Assembly (NCBI RefSeq): GCF_022662335.1
Contig: NZ_JAKNQJ010000001.1
Location: 620,001-684,000, forward strand
DNA length: 64,000 nt
Origin: Sphingomonas sp. CROZ-RG-20F-R02-07
Lineage (GTDB): Bacteria > Pseudomonadota > Alphaproteobacteria > Sphingomonadales > Sphingomonadaceae
Direction: 5' to 3'
Of this stretch, positions 50,805-62,997 are shown piece after piece. The notes under the pieces were generated by a model. That model saw only the letters and a program-made list of their open reading frames with translations. It was not told where the DNA came from and ran no database searches. The position numbers were made by a program, and so were the translations under genes. Positions within the stretch are counted from its first letter, which is position 1. Every line of letters starts with the position of its first letter.

Positions 50805-52547
50805 TCAAGGATTGGACGCCTGCTCCATCGGCGCATTCAGCGCGGCGGGCAGCCGCAATGTCAAGCGATCCGCGCCGATCGTCAGCGCCCCGCTCAGTTC
50901 GATCGCGAGATTGCGCGCGAGGCGGAGCGCGAAGCCGGTGCCGAGCAACGGCGCGCCCTCGCGCTCGTCCTCCTCGGCATCGAGGCTGAGCAGCGTCTCC
51001 CCCACCGCGGTGCCGAGCGCGCGCGGCCGGTCGATCGCGATCGCGACGTTCCCGCCCTCGTCGGCGAAGCGCACTGCAACCCGCTCGCCCGCGCTCGACG
51101 CGGACGTGAGCGCCGCCAGCAGCCGCCCGACGAGCCGCTCGATCGCCCGGTCGTCCCCGGCGATCGGATAGGCCGATGCGCCGTCGGCCACGAGCGTGGC
51201 ACCGCGCAGCGACGCGAGCGGCTGAAGATCCGCCACGATCCGTTCGAGCATCGCCGCGACCGGCACGACGCCGCTGCGCAGTTCCAGCGCCCGCCCCTCG
51301 ATCCGCGCCGCCACGTCGAGATCGTCGATCGCGGCGATCAGCGCGGAAGCCTGCGCCCGGATCGTTCCGGCCTGTTCGCGATACGGGTCGGGCACGTCGC
51401 CGAGCAACTGCGTCTCGATCAGCTCGGCAAAGCCTGCGATGGCATTCGTGGGCGTGCGCAGCTCATGGACGAGCTGGCGCAGCGAATCGGCCGCCGCCGT
51501 CGATCGCACCGGCGCGCGCGGCATGGCGGTTTCGTCAGCACGCGGCCGGCGCGCGGTGCCGCGCAGCCCGGTGAAGCGGCCGCTCGCGGGATCGAACACC
51601 GGCACGCCCGACATCCGCCATGATCCTGCCGCGTCCGACGATCCGCCGACCTCGAGCCGCGCATCGCCGAACCGCGAACGCCGCCGCAGCGCGCCGGCCG
51701 CAATGCCGTCGACGCGTACCACGCCTTGCGCCGCCCCATAGGCGAGCGGCACACCCACCAGCGTCGCCCGCGCCACACCCTCGACCCAGCGGATCACGCC
51801 TTGCGCATCGGTCTCGTAGCGGAACGACGACGCTTCCGTGGGCGCGGAGGGAACCGCCGCGGGCTCTTCGCGCGCGCGGTTGAACGCGTCGATCCGGGCG
51901 ACCAGATCCGAGATCACGAAGCCGCCCGGCGCACTGCGGACCGGCGGCGCGGCATCGGCTTGGCGCAACGCCTCCGCGACCAGCGGCAGGCTGCGCGTCA
52001 CGTCGCCCAGCGCCACGAACGGCGTCTCGCTCAGCGGCGCATCGGGCGCGGGCGCGGCATCGTTTGCGGGGGACGGGATCGCCGGCGCGGGTGCCTCGGG
52101 CCCGCTGGTCGCCGCTGGATCCTGCGCGATGACGAAATCAGTGGCGCCGAACGCCGCGAGCGCCGTCGTCACCACGCCCGGCAGGTCGCGCCGGTGGCGC
52201 AGGATCGAGCGTTGCGTCGGCCCGAGGCGCGGCAGCAGGCCGATCCAGTCGTCGCCCGGCAGCGTCGCGGTGCGTAGCACCGGCGCGGCGATCGCCAGCT
52301 CATCCTCCGCGAACAGACCGACCAGCGCGGCCGGCGGCTGCGCGAACGCCAACGCCCGCGCGCTCGCGGCCCGCACCGTCGCAGGCACCGCCTGACGGAG
52401 CAGACGGAGCCGGGCGATCACCGGCTCGTCGGCGGCGATCCGGCCCCGGGACATCAGGTCGACGAGCTGACGCCATGCGGCCTGCGCGCCATGACCGCTG
52501 ACGATATCGCCCGAAAGAACGGTCTTGAGGCTATCGTCGAAGCGCAA
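50805..52547 (-). CDS. cytoplasmic histidine kinase, orphan
   Basis: A 580-residue protein. The N-terminal half is Ala/Pro-rich and helical without membrane segments; a PAS-like segment lies at about 255-345 (FRYETDAQGVIRWVEGVA). The HisKA box is LRQLVHELRTPTNAIAGFAE near residue 385. The ATPase part is divergent: the N-box is weak and the G-box is reduced (LLGTGFALRLARNLAIEL). TTG 52547 is chosen because AGGGGA precedes it by six bases. No response regulator is adjacent. It is followed by a deacetylase gene, so it may act in envelope control. Confidence 0.8.
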   Translation of the reverse strand: MRFDDSLKTVLSGDIVSGHGAQAAWRQLVDLMSRGRIAADEPVIARLRLLRQAVPATVRAASARALAFAQPPAALVGLFAEDELAIAAPVLRTATLPGDDWIGLLPRLGPTQRSILRHRRDLPGVVTTALAAFGATDFVIAQDPAATSGPEAPAPAIPSPANDAAPAPDAPLSETPFVALGDVTRSLPLVAEALRQADAAPPVRSAPGGFVISDLVARIDAFNRAREEPAAVPSAPTEASSFRYETDAQGVIRWVEGVARATLVGVPLAYGAAQGVVRVDGIAAGALRRRSRFGDARLEVGGSSDAAGSWRMSGVPVFDPASGRFTGLRGTARRPRADETAMPRAPVRSTAAADSLRQLVHELRTPTNAIAGFAELIETQLLGDVPDPYREQAGTIRAQASALIAAIDDLDVAARIEGRALELRSGVVPVAAMLERIVADLQPLASLRGATLVADGASAYPIAGDDRAIERLVGRLLAALTSASSAGERVAVRFADEGGNVAIAIDRPRALGTAVGETLLSLDAEEDEREGAPLLGTGFALRLARNLAIELSGALTIGADRLTLRLPAALNAPMEQASNP

Positions 52548-52733
52548 GTCGGATCCCCTGGCACGAAAGCGGATGGCTCCGTTCGCAACCAATTCTTAAC
52601 GCACCCCGACGCCGCGCGGAACCGCCCAATTCCACCGCGTAGCAATGTGGGACAATTGCGTTTCGCCGCAACTATCTTATCAGGACGCCAGCACGAACCG
52701 CAGCCGAGCACTGCGGAACAGGAGTTTTGCGTA

Positions 52734-53201
52734 ATGGCGCTCGATCGGATCGATCGACAGATTTTGGGCCTGTTGCAGGCCGATGGCCGGATGACGAACG
52801 TCGATCTGGCCGAACGCGTGGGCCTGACGGCGCCGCCCTGCCTGCGCCGGGTGCGCGCGCTGGAGGAAGCCGGTGCGATCCGGGGGTATCACGCGGATCT
52901 CGATGCGGCGACCTTGGGCTTTCCGATCACGGTGTTTGCCATGGTCAGCCTGCGCAGCCAGGCCGAGCACGACCTCCACGCGTTCGAGGAGCATGTCGCC
53001 TCGATCCCCGAGGTACGCGAATGTCATATGCTGAACGGCGAGATCGACTTCATCCTGAAGATCGTGGCGAGCGACCTGAAAGGCTTTCAGGAGATCCTCA
53101 CCACCCATCTGACGACAGCACCCAACGTGGCGAGCGTCAAGACATCGCTGACGATCCGCACCGCCAAGGCGTTGTCGGGGATCCCCGTTCCCGCCGACTG
53201 A
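52734..53201 (+). CDS. Lrp/AsnC-family transcriptional regulator
   Basis: A 155-residue regulator. The N-terminal helix-turn-helix is LDRIDRQILGLLQADGRM followed by NVDLAERVGLTAPPCLRRV. The RAM effector domain follows (GYHADLDAATLGFPITVFAM, VRECHMLNGEIDFILKIVA). AGGAG stands ten bases before ATG 52734. The sequence is close to the Lrp-proper group. It is divergent from the orphan kinase and ends at a strong terminator. Its targets are probably amino-acid genes outside the window. Confidence 0.92.
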   Translation: MALDRIDRQILGLLQADGRMTNVDLAERVGLTAPPCLRRVRALEEAGAIRGYHADLDAATLGFPITVFAMVSLRSQAEHDLHAFEEHVASIPEVRECHMLNGEIDFILKIVASDLKGFQEILTTHLTTAPNVASVKTSLTIRTAKALSGIPVPAD

Positions 53202-53222
53202 CCGGTTCGACCGCCGGCACGA

Positions 53223-53252
53223 AAAAGGGGCAGCATCGCTGCTGCCCCTTTT
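53223..53252. terminator. bidirectional intrinsic terminator
   Basis: AAAAGGGGCAGCA and TGCTGCCCCTTTT form a perfect 13-pair stem with loop TCGC. The A and T tracts give a U run in either direction. It lies between the convergent Lrp and TPR-protein genes. This is the clearest intrinsic terminator in the window. Confidence 0.92.
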
Positions 53253-53273
53253 CCCAATCAAAACGATCCGGGT

Positions 53274-54563
53274 TCAGGCCGGCTGCGAATCCAGCCAGCT
53301 CACCCACAGGTTCGCGATCCCCGAACGCGGTGCGCCGGTGACGAGCGCGAAGGCGGCCTTGGCGCCTGCCTTATCGCCCGAACGCGCCAGCGCGATACCG
53401 AGGCGGGTGTTGACCTCGTCGGTGTTCACGCCGCCCTTCTGCAAGGCGAGACGATAGAGCTCGATCGCCTTGGCGTTGTTGTCCGCACCCAGATATGCCT
53501 CGGCGGTCTGCGACGCGAGCTTGCCGTCGGCGCTGGCGGCAGCCTTCTTTTCGAGCGGCGCGAGCGAACCCTCGCTGCGCAGCGACTGGGCCGCGCTGCT
53601 GGCCAGCGTCGCGGCATAGCTGTTGCTGGCGGGCAGCTTGCCCGACGCGGCGCCTTCCTTCAGCACGGTCTGCGTCTCCGCGGGCAGACCCTTGTCGAAC
53701 GCCTTCTGGGCATATTCGGCATAGTCGGCCTGATCGGCGAGCGCCTTGGCGGCGCGCAGCAGGCGGTACAGGTCGAGCTTCTGCGCATTGTCGAGCTGCG
53801 CGATGCTATTGCGATCCTGTAGTCCGTAGGTGACGATCACGTCACGCCAGTTCTTGGGGCTGGGATAGGCGGCGACATATTTCTTCAGCCATTCGAGCGT
53901 CAGCGCCTGGTTCTTCGAGGCGTTGGCGCGCGCGATGCCGTAGCGGTAATAATCCTCGGGCGCCTTCTGGCCGGCCGCGGTCTGCTTGGTGATCGCGGCG
54001 TCCAGCGCGGCGAGGCCGCCCGCCGTGTCGCCGCTCTCGACGCGCGCACGCACGATCAGCATGCCGATGTCGTTGTCGGTATAGCCGGCGGCCTGCGCCT
54101 GCTCGAAATACTTGATCGCGACGGGATATTGCTTGGCGTTGTACGACAGCGCGCCACGACGGAACGCATATTTGCCGATCATGTCGCGGGGCGTGACCGG
54201 GTTGGTCAGCAGCGTGTCGAGCGGGCCGGCCAGCGCGGTATCGTCCACCTTCGCGTTCGGATTGGCGGCGAGCTGGGCCGCCACCTTCTGCTGCTCGAGA
54301 TCGAAACGCAGCGCCGCGGCGATATACCGGTCGTCATCCGTCTTCGCGGCGGCATCCATCTGCGCGATCGCGGGCTCGGCCACGGCGAAATTCTTGGCGG
54401 CGATCGCGGGCTGCGCGATCTGGGCGGCCTTCACCACGTCGGGGCTGTATTTGGGGCCGGCGGCCTCCTTCTTGTCCTTGGCCAGCGCCGGCGGCACGAG
54501 AGCCATACCGCTACCGACGGTGACGAGCGCCGCGGCAAGCGCAACCTTGGAAAATGTCTTCAT
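53274..54563 (-). CDS. secreted TPR-like repeat protein
   Basis: A 429-residue protein with signal peptide MKTFSKVALAAALVTVGSGM and cleavage after ALA. The mature part is helical and Ala/Lys-rich, with degenerate tetratricopeptide units such as YAFRRGALSYNAKQYPVAI, KYFEQAQAAGY and AIELYRLALQKGGVNTDEV. It probably scaffolds periplasmic or envelope complexes. A slightly imperfect EcfG-type promoter (GGAAC-N17-CGTA, 54654-54629 minus) lies 66 bases before the start. No family name is known to me; similar proteins are widespread in sphingomonads. Confidence 0.8.
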   Translation of the reverse strand: MKTFSKVALAAALVTVGSGMALVPPALAKDKKEAAGPKYSPDVVKAAQIAQPAIAAKNFAVAEPAIAQMDAAAKTDDDRYIAAALRFDLEQQKVAAQLAANPNAKVDDTALAGPLDTLLTNPVTPRDMIGKYAFRRGALSYNAKQYPVAIKYFEQAQAAGYTDNDIGMLIVRARVESGDTAGGLAALDAAITKQTAAGQKAPEDYYRYGIARANASKNQALTLEWLKKYVAAYPSPKNWRDVIVTYGLQDRNSIAQLDNAQKLDLYRLLRAAKALADQADYAEYAQKAFDKGLPAETQTVLKEGAASGKLPASNSYAATLASSAAQSLRSEGSLAPLEKKAAASADGKLASQTAEAYLGADNNAKAIELYRLALQKGGVNTDEVNTRLGIALARSGDKAGAKAAFALVTGAPRSGIANLWVSWLDSQPA

Positions 54564-54628
54564 GCGGGAATGCTCCTCGTGCGGCCGGATGCCGTGATGA
54601 TCTCGTATGCGCTCTATCGCGCGGGCGA

Positions 54629-54654
54629 TACGCGTTCAAGCGGACGCCGGTTCC
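54629..54654 (-). promoter_or_regulatory. EcfG-like promoter, one mismatch
   Basis: GGAAC (54654-54650) and CGTA (54632-54629) are 17 bases apart on the minus strand; the consensus -10 is CGTT. The position before the TPR-like gene is sensible. Weaker than the site at 38664-38689. Confidence 0.35.
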
Positions 54655-54723
54655 GTGCATTCCCTGTCGCGAACGGGGTGAACCCTGATTGAACGCGCGC
54701 GACCGTGCCGCTACCCGGCGGCG

Positions 54724-55476
54724 ATGATCGCTCTCCTTTCACCCGCCAAGACGCTCGACTACGAGACGCCCCTGCCCGCCGTCGCGCCGAGCCGCCCGAG
54801 ACTGGAAAAGGAAGCGGCGACGCTCGCCCGCGCGGCATCGCATCTCACCCAGACGCGGCTGCGCGAGCTGATGCATATCTCCCCGGCGCTTGCCAAGCTC
54901 AACGCGGATCGCTTCCGCGACTTCGCCGATGCCCCCGAACGGCCCGCGCTCTACGCCTTCGCCGGCGACGTCTATACCGGACTGGAGGCGGCAACGCTCG
55001 ACGAGGCGGCGGTGACGTTCGCGCAGGATCACCTGCGGATGCTATCGGGGCTCTACGGGCTGCTCCGCCCGCTCGACGCGATGCGACCCTACCGCCTCGA
55101 GATGGGCACGCGCTGGGCGCCGCGCCGCAAGAGCCTGGTGGAATGGTGGGGCGACCGGATCGCCGAACTCGTCACCGCGGACGTGGGGGCCGAAGGATCG
55201 GGCGCGGTGCTGAACCTGGCCAGCCAGGAATATTGGGCGGCGGTCGACGGGCGCCTGCCGCCCGCGACCCGGATCGTCGCCGCCGATTTCCGCGAACACG
55301 GGCCGGACGGCCCGCGCTTCGTCAGCTTCCACGCGAAGAAGGCGCGCGGGCTGATGGCACGCTGGATGGTCGAGCATCATGTAACCGACATCGAGGCGAT
55401 GAAGGGCTTCGACTCCGACGGCTATGCCTATCGGGCCGAGGGCAGCACCGACGATCGCTGGCTGTTCCTGCGGTGA
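54724..55476 (+). CDS. yaaA: YaaA (DUF328) peroxide-stress protein
   Basis: A 250-residue protein. The beginning IALLSPAKTLDYETPLP is the family signature. YAFAGDVYTGLEAATLDEAA, GLYGLLRPLDAMRPYRLEMG, NLASQEYWAAVD and FHAKKARGLMARWMV are the other conserved blocks. In E. coli YaaA limits free iron and so lessens DNA damage by hydrogen peroxide. It overlaps a short-chain dehydrogenase gene by four bases (GTGA), so the two are coupled. Confidence 0.95.
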   Translation: MIALLSPAKTLDYETPLPAVAPSRPRLEKEAATLARAASHLTQTRLRELMHISPALAKLNADRFRDFADAPERPALYAFAGDVYTGLEAATLDEAAVTFAQDHLRMLSGLYGLLRPLDAMRPYRLEMGTRWAPRRKSLVEWWGDRIAELVTADVGAEGSGAVLNLASQEYWAAVDGRLPPATRIVAADFREHGPDGPRFVSFHAKKARGLMARWMVEHHVTDIEAMKGFDSDGYAYRAEGSTDDRWLFLR

Positions 55477-56156
55477 GCGCGGTCGTCATCGGCGCGTCGG
55501 GCGGGATCGGCGCCGCACTGGCCGAGGCGATCGCGGAGGAGGGCGAGACCGTCCACGCCTTCGCCCGCTCCTGGACCGGCGCTCGGCACATCGACGTGAC
55601 CGACGAGGCGAGCGTGATCGCCGCGGTCGAATCGCTCGGGTCGGCCACGCCCACGCTGGCGATCGTCGCGACCGGGCTGCTCCATGAGGGCGATCGCGGA
55701 CCGGAAAAGGCGACGCGCGAGATCGATCCGGCATGGATGGCGCGCAACTTCGCCGTCAACGCGATCGGCCCCGCGCTCGTCGCCAAGCATCTGTTGCCGC
55801 GCATGCCGCGGACGGGGCGGTTCGTGTTCGCGGTACTCTCCGCCCGGATCGGCAGCATCGCCGACAATGCGATGGGCGGATGGCACGGCTATCGCGCATC
55901 CAAGGCCGCGCTGAACCAGCTGATCCGCACCATCGCCATCGAGGACAAACGCCGCAACGGCTCGGGGATCGTCGTCGGGCTTCACCCGGGCACTGTCGAC
56001 ACCACGCTGTCGCGCCCGTTCCAGGACAACGTCCAGCCCGGCCGGCTGTTCGCGGCGGACCGTGCCGCGGTGCAGTTGCTCGACGTGATGGATGGCCTGC
56101 GCGCGCCCGACAGCGGCAAGCTCTTCGCCTGGGACGGTGCCGAAATCGCGCCTTGA
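55473..56156 (+). CDS. short-chain dehydrogenase/reductase (CsgA-like)
   Basis: A 227-residue SDR from GTG 55473. The cofactor loop is VVIGASGGIGAALAEAIAEEG. The catalytic Ser lies in FAVLSARIGSI and Tyr/Lys in GYRASKAALNQL, spaced as in active SDRs, and LHPGTVDTTLSRPF follows. It is closest to the C-factor (CsgA-like) group. The substrate is unknown. It is translationally coupled to yaaA. Confidence 0.92.
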   Translation: MSAVVIGASGGIGAALAEAIAEEGETVHAFARSWTGARHIDVTDEASVIAAVESLGSATPTLAIVATGLLHEGDRGPEKATREIDPAWMARNFAVNAIGPALVAKHLLPRMPRTGRFVFAVLSARIGSIADNAMGGWHGYRASKAALNQLIRTIAIEDKRRNGSGIVVGLHPGTVDTTLSRPFQDNVQPGRLFAADRAAVQLLDVMDGLRAPDSGKLFAWDGAEIAP

Positions 56157-56252
56157 TCCGGGGGATTTCCCAGGGCGGCAAGGCGTGCGATACCCGGCCA
56201 CGCGCTAAGCGCTCCGCCGCCTGATGGGGCGTCGGTCAGGAGGAGGATGACG

Positions 56253-56588
56253 ATGAAACTGTCCCTGTCGCTCGCACTGATTGCCACTGCGGCCCTGGTT
56301 TCGACCGGTGCCACCGCGCAGACCGCCAAGCCGGCGACCACCACTGCGACGAAAACGACCAAAATGGCGCCGATGTCGAAAATGACGCCGATGCCAACGA
56401 TGGCCCCGATGGCGCATTCGACCGCCACGTCGCACGCGATGGTCGCCAAGACGACGACCACGCACACCACGACCGGCGGAATGACCGCCGCCAAGGGCCG
56501 GATGGTCACCACCAAGCTCGCGAACGGCAAGACCGTCACCTACAATTGCTCGCTCGCCGGCAACGCGTCCAAGAAGGCCTGCAAGTAA
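56253..56588 (+). CDS. small secreted Thr/Met/Lys-rich protein
   Basis: A 111-residue protein with signal peptide MKLSLSLALIATAALVSTGA and cleavage after ATA. The mature part has low complexity: TATKTTKMAPMSKMTPMPTM, followed by Thr runs. Only the C-terminal 30 residues (MVTTKLANGKTVTYNCSLAG) look folded, with a Cys pair. AGGAGGAGG lies so close to the first ATG (56247) that the second at 56253 is more likely. Spaced Met residues could bind copper or silver, which is a guess. No family known. Confidence 0.7.
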   Translation: MKLSLSLALIATAALVSTGATAQTAKPATTTATKTTKMAPMSKMTPMPTMAPMAHSTATSHAMVAKTTTTHTTTGGMTAAKGRMVTTKLANGKTVTYNCSLAGNASKKACK

Positions 56589-56603
56589 CCACATGCCCGC
56601 CCG

Positions 56604-56629
56604 CCCCCGCGTGCGCAGGCGCGCGGGGG
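56604..56629 (+). terminator. GC hairpin before gyrA
   Basis: CCCCCGCG and CGCGGGGG are perfect 8-base arms around a 10-base loop, 15 bases past the stop of the small secreted protein. There is no U tract. Confidence 0.45.
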
Positions 56630-56695
56630 TGGTAAGGTCGGCGCAACTCGGCTAGGATTCGTCACCGAAACGACGCAATTCGAAAGCATCCCGAT

Positions 56696-59460
<2,765 letters not shown>

Positions 59461-59464
<4 letters not shown>

Positions 59465-59817
59465 GCGCCGCATCCGAGACCACCGCGTATAAGGTGCTGA
59501 CGGCCGAACAGATGGCGACGCTGGAGAGGGACGGCAATTTCGCGGGTGCGCCGGTGGATCTGGCGGATGGCTATATCCACCTTTCCACCGCCGCGCAGTT
59601 GACCGAAACGGTCGACAAGCATTTCGCCGGCCAGACCGACCTCCATGTCGCCGCGGTCGATCTGGGCGCGTTCGGCGAGACGCTGAAATGGGAGGAAAGC
59701 CGCGGCGGGCAGCTCTTCCCGCATCTCTACGGCCCGCTGCCGCTGGAGACGGTGATCGCCTACGGTCCGCTGAAGCGCGACGACGATGGACGCGTGAAGC
59801 TGCCGATCGCGGGGTGA
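59461..59817 (+). CDS. DUF952 domain protein
   Basis: A 118-residue soluble protein. Family motifs are AYKVLTAEQMATLERDGNF, DLADGYIHLSTAAQLTETVD and FPHLYGPLPLETVIAYGPL. The fold is related to ADP-ribosyltransferase-like proteins and its function is unknown. Its ATG overlaps the gyrA stop (ATGA), so it is translationally coupled to gyrase. Confidence 0.92.
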
Positions 59818-59827
59818 GATCCGGGCA

Positions 59828-60259
59828 TCAGGCGTAGAGGTCCACCACCTCTGCGCCCTCGCCCACCGCCGCCAGCAGCAGCGTGCGGTGGCAGTGGCAC
59901 GGGTCGCGCTCGTAGCAGAGCAGCGCGCTCGGCATCTCCGCGGCGAGGCCCAGCATGATCGCGGCCTGCGCCTGCGCTTCGGGCAGTTCGAGCTGTTCGG
60001 CATAGACCGCTTCGAGCGTCGTGACGTCGCCCTTCTTGGCGGCATCGCGTCCGCGCTTGGGCGTGCCGAGCGCCTTCAGATGGTGATAGCCGATCCCCGC
60101 TTCCTTGAGCGAGGCCGCGAGCGACGATTTGGAGAAGCCCGGCCGGCGCGAAAGCGGGAGGGCGCGGACGTCGATCACGCGCTTCACCCCGGCCTTCTCC
60201 AGCGCGGTGAGGAAGTCGGCCATCGTCGTGGCCTCATAACCGATGGTATAGATGATCAT
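59828..60259 (-). CDS. DUF488 domain protein
   Basis: A 143-residue protein. Landmarks are [53 protein letters not shown], and the Cys-containing [13 protein letters not shown] near the C-terminus. These are the DUF488 pattern; function is unknown, although the Cys and His residues suggest metal or redox activity. Convergent with the DUF952 gene, 10 bases between stops. Confidence 0.92.
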   Translation of the reverse strand: MIIYTIGYEATTMADFLTALEKAGVKRVIDVRALPLSRRPGFSKSSLAASLKEAGIGYHHLKALGTPKRGRDAAKKGDVTTLEAVYAEQLELPEAQAQAAIMLGLAAEMPSALLCYERDPCHCHRTLLLAAVGEGAEVVDLYA

Positions 60260-60318
60260 GGCATGGAAGTGGGATTGCCCGCCTGACAGCGCAACGCGCG
60301 CGCGCTATCGCGGCGCGC

Positions 60319-61632
60319 ATGACTCATGATATCCACATCATCGGCGGCGGCCTCGCCGGATCCGAAGCCGCCTGGCAATTGGCGGAAGCCGGCTTCAAGG
60401 TCCGGCTGTCCGAGATGCGCGGCAGCGGGGAGGCCACGCCGGCCCATCAGAGCGACGATCTGGCCGAACTCGTCTGCTCGAACAGCTTCCGATCGGACGA
60501 TGCGGAGGCGAACGCGGTGGGGCTGCTCCACCAGGAGATGCGCGCGCTCGGCTCGCTGATCCTGCGCGAGGCGGACAAGCACCGCGTACCGGCGGGCTCC
60601 GCGCTCGCGGTCGATCGCGAGGGCTATGCGGCGGGCGTGACCGCGGCGCTCGACTCGCACCCGAACGTCAATTTGGTGCGCGAGCGGGTCGATGCGCTGC
60701 CCGACGGCCCCGCGATCGTCGCGACCGGGCCGCTGACCGCCACCGCGCTCGCGCAGGGCATCGGGGCGGCGACCGGCGCCGAGGCGCTCGCCTTTTTCGA
60801 CGCGCTGGCGCCGATCGTCCACCGCGACAGCATCGACATGGACATCGCCTGGTTCGCCAGCCGCTGGGACAAGGGCGAGACCAAGGATTACATCAACTGC
60901 CCGATGACGAAGGACGAATATCTCGCCTTTCATACCGGGCTGGTGACGGGCGAGACGACACCGTTCAAGGATTGGGAAAAGGACACGCCCTATTTCGAGG
61001 GCTGCATGCCGATCGAGGTGATGGCCGAGCGCGGGGTGGACACGCTGCGCTACGGCCCGATGAAGCCGGTGGGGCTGGACGATCCCAGGACCGGTCGCTG
61101 GCCGCACGCGGTGGTGCAGTTGCGGCAGGACAATGCGAGCGGCACCTTGTGGAACATCGTCGGCTTTCAGACGAAGCTGAAACATGCCGAGCAGGTGCGG
61201 CTGTTCCGGACCATTCCGGGCTTGCAGAATGCCGAGTTCGCTCGGCTGGGCGGGCTTCATCGCAACACCTTCATCCGCTCGCCCGAACTGCTCGATCCGA
61301 CCCTGCGGCTGAAGTCGCGACCGAACCTCCGCTTCGCCGGACAGATCACCGGATGCGAGGGCTATATCGAAAGCGCGGGCATCGGGCTGATGGCGGGGCG
61401 CTTCGCCGCCGCGGAACTCGCGGGGCGCACGCTCTCCCCACCGCCTGTGGAGACGGCGCTCGGCGCGCTGCTGGGCCATATCACCGGCGGCGCGGAGGTG
61501 GAGACCTATCAGCCGATGAACGTCAATTTCGGCCTGTTCCCGCCGATCCCCGGCCGCACCAAGAAGGCGGATCGCAAGCGGATGTACACCGATCGCGGGC
61601 GTGCGGCGCTGGCGGCGTGGATGGCGGCCTAG
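60319..61632 (+). CDS. trmFO: methylenetetrahydrofolate-tRNA-(uracil-5)-methyltransferase
   Basis: A 437-residue flavoprotein that makes ribothymidine at tRNA position 54 with methylene-tetrahydrofolate. The FAD loop is [20 protein letters not shown] at the N-terminus. Diagnostic segments are [60 protein letters not shown] and [13 protein letters not shown]. Length matches the family. It is divergent from the DUF488 gene and followed by repeat copy 2. Confidence 0.97.
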   Translation: MTHDIHIIGGGLAGSEAAWQLAEAGFKVRLSEMRGSGEATPAHQSDDLAELVCSNSFRSDDAEANAVGLLHQEMRALGSLILREADKHRVPAGSALAVDREGYAAGVTAALDSHPNVNLVRERVDALPDGPAIVATGPLTATALAQGIGAATGAEALAFFDALAPIVHRDSIDMDIAWFASRWDKGETKDYINCPMTKDEYLAFHTGLVTGETTPFKDWEKDTPYFEGCMPIEVMAERGVDTLRYGPMKPVGLDDPRTGRWPHAVVQLRQDNASGTLWNIVGFQTKLKHAEQVRLFRTIPGLQNAEFARLGGLHRNTFIRSPELLDPTLRLKSRPNLRFAGQITGCEGYIESAGIGLMAGRFAAAELAGRTLSPPPVETALGALLGHITGGAEVETYQPMNVNFGLFPPIPGRTKKADRKRMYTDRGRAALAAWMAA

Positions 61633-61640
61633 AACATTAT

Positions 61641-61753
61641 CTTGATCCGTTTGCCCCGGGCTTGTCGAAGGGCGTGCTCCACGTGCGAAGGGGCGACTGC
61701 GGAGAACGTGCTTCGACCAAGCTCAGCACGAACGGTGGAGAGATGGGATCAGC
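61641..61753. repeat. dispersed palindromic intergenic repeat, copy 2
   Basis: The left end has TTGATCCGTTTGCCCC then GGGCTTGTCGAAG; the right end has CTTCGACCAAGCTCAGCACG then AACGG. These form imperfect inverted repeats that match copy 1 at 27014-27149. The middle is shorter than in copy 1. Like copy 1 it lies between convergent genes, where it may also end transcription. Confidence 0.75.
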
Positions 61754-61767
61754 CCGATGCAAGGCGG

Positions 61768-62247
61768 CTAGCTGTCGTCAGCGGCGGCGGCCGGGGCCGC
61801 AGCGGGCGCGCATTTCACCCGCGCGCGGTTGCTGCGCTTGGCGGCGGTCGCGGCGAATTCGGCGGGGGTCATGGCACCCGAATGGTCCGCATCGGCGCCG
61901 GCGAACTTCGCCTCCGCCTTCACCGCCCATTCGTCGAACGAGAGCTGGCCGTCATGATTGGCATCGAGCTTGGCGAAGGCTTTGCGCCGGGCCGCCAGAT
62001 ATTCCTCGCGAGTCACCTTGCCGTCGCGATCCTTGTCATACCGGTCGAACCGCTTCTGCTCGCGGGTGCGCTCGGTCGCCTCGGGCGCGCGATCGGGCAG
62101 CGGATCGTTCGCGCCGGCACCGGCTTGCGGCGACGACGCCGCGAGCGCCGGCAACACCGCGCCCGGCCGCGCATCGCCGCGAAAGAACAGCAGCCCGGCG
62201 CCCGCCAGCGCCAACGCCGCCACCGCGCCGATCAGGTAACGCCACAT
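61768..62247 (-). CDS. EF-hand domain protein, membrane-anchored or secreted
   Basis: A 159-residue protein with an N-terminal helix (YLIGAVAALALAGAGLLFF) that acts as signal or anchor. Three canonical 12-residue EF-hand loops follow: DKDRDGKVTREE (71-82), DANHDGQLSFDE (95-106) and DADHSGAMTPAE (119-130), so calcium binding is likely. The C-terminus is Ala/Pro-rich. It may act as a periplasmic calcium buffer or sensor. Function in the cell unknown. Confidence 0.88.
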   Translation of the reverse strand: MWRYLIGAVAALALAGAGLLFFRGDARPGAVLPALAASSPQAGAGANDPLPDRAPEATERTREQKRFDRYDKDRDGKVTREEYLAARRKAFAKLDANHDGQLSFDEWAVKAEAKFAGADADHSGAMTPAEFAATAAKRSNRARVKCAPAAAPAAAADDS

Positions 62248-62322
62248 CGCCCCACTCCCCGCCTGCCCTCGCGCGACAGGCTAACGCGCCACATGGAGGC
62301 GGCAACCGCGAAAGGGTCGATT

Positions 62323-62997
62323 TCAAGTCCCATTCCAGCGATGCCGCAACAGGCGCAGCACGCGGCGTGGACCAGCCTTGGGCGGGGGCTCAGCCATCAG
62401 GTCGAAACGGGCGAGCAGCGCCAATCCGCCGAGCGCTCGCGTCGACTGCGCCCAGCGCTGCCGGAACGCGACGTCGATCCGCTCGCCGGCCATCGCCTTC
62501 GCGCGCGCGCCCTCTTCCGGGTCGCGCAGATGGATGGCGAGGTCAGCCAGCGCCCAACCCTCGCCCGCCGATCGCGGCTGCGCCGCGTCCGCACCGCAGA
62601 TACGGGCTGCCGCCGCGAAGAGCGTGCCGCCCCGCGCGGCGCCATAGGCCGACAGCGCTTCGGCATCGAGCGGTTCGCCGTCGATCAGCAGCTCCCAGCC
62701 GTCGATCATCTCCGCGAGCATCCGCCCCGAGACACCGCCTGGCAGGAGGGCGGCATGCAGCGCGCTGAGGACGGGTTCGGCCGGCGGCGTGGTCGAATCC
62801 AGCGCTATCAGCGCCTCGTACCACCAGGTGAGCCGCATCTGCCCGACCATCGGATCTCGCGCGGCCCGCACGATCGCGGCCAGCCGGTCGTCCAGCGCGA
62901 ACAGCGCCTCCAGCGCGCCCCGCACCCCGGCCGCCGCATAGGAGAGAGCGAGGGCGCGCTCGGCCTGAGCCGCCCCCTCCCCCATGGCGGCGTTCAC
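62323..62997 (-). CDS. squalene/phytoene synthase-family protein
   Basis: A 224-residue helical protein from GTG 62997, overlapping the pdhB stop by four bases (GTGA). The segment [20 protein letters not shown] with [17 protein letters not shown] matches the squalene/phytoene synthase fold, but the two Asp-rich substrate motifs (D-x-x-x-D) are incomplete and the protein is shorter than true synthases (about 280). It therefore resembles the NDUFAF6-like non-catalytic branch linked to complex I assembly. Coupling to pyruvate dehydrogenase is consistent with a role near respiration, but is only suggestive. Confidence 0.75.
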   Translation of the reverse strand: MNAAMGEGAAQAERALALSYAAAGVRGALEALFALDDRLAAIVRAARDPMVGQMRLTWWYEALIALDSTTPPAEPVLSALHAALLPGGVSGRMLAEMIDGWELLIDGEPLDAEALSAYGAARGGTLFAAAARICGADAAQPRSAGEGWALADLAIHLRDPEEGARAKAMAGERIDVAFRQRWAQSTRALGGLALLARFDLMAEPPPKAGPRRVLRLLRHRWNGT

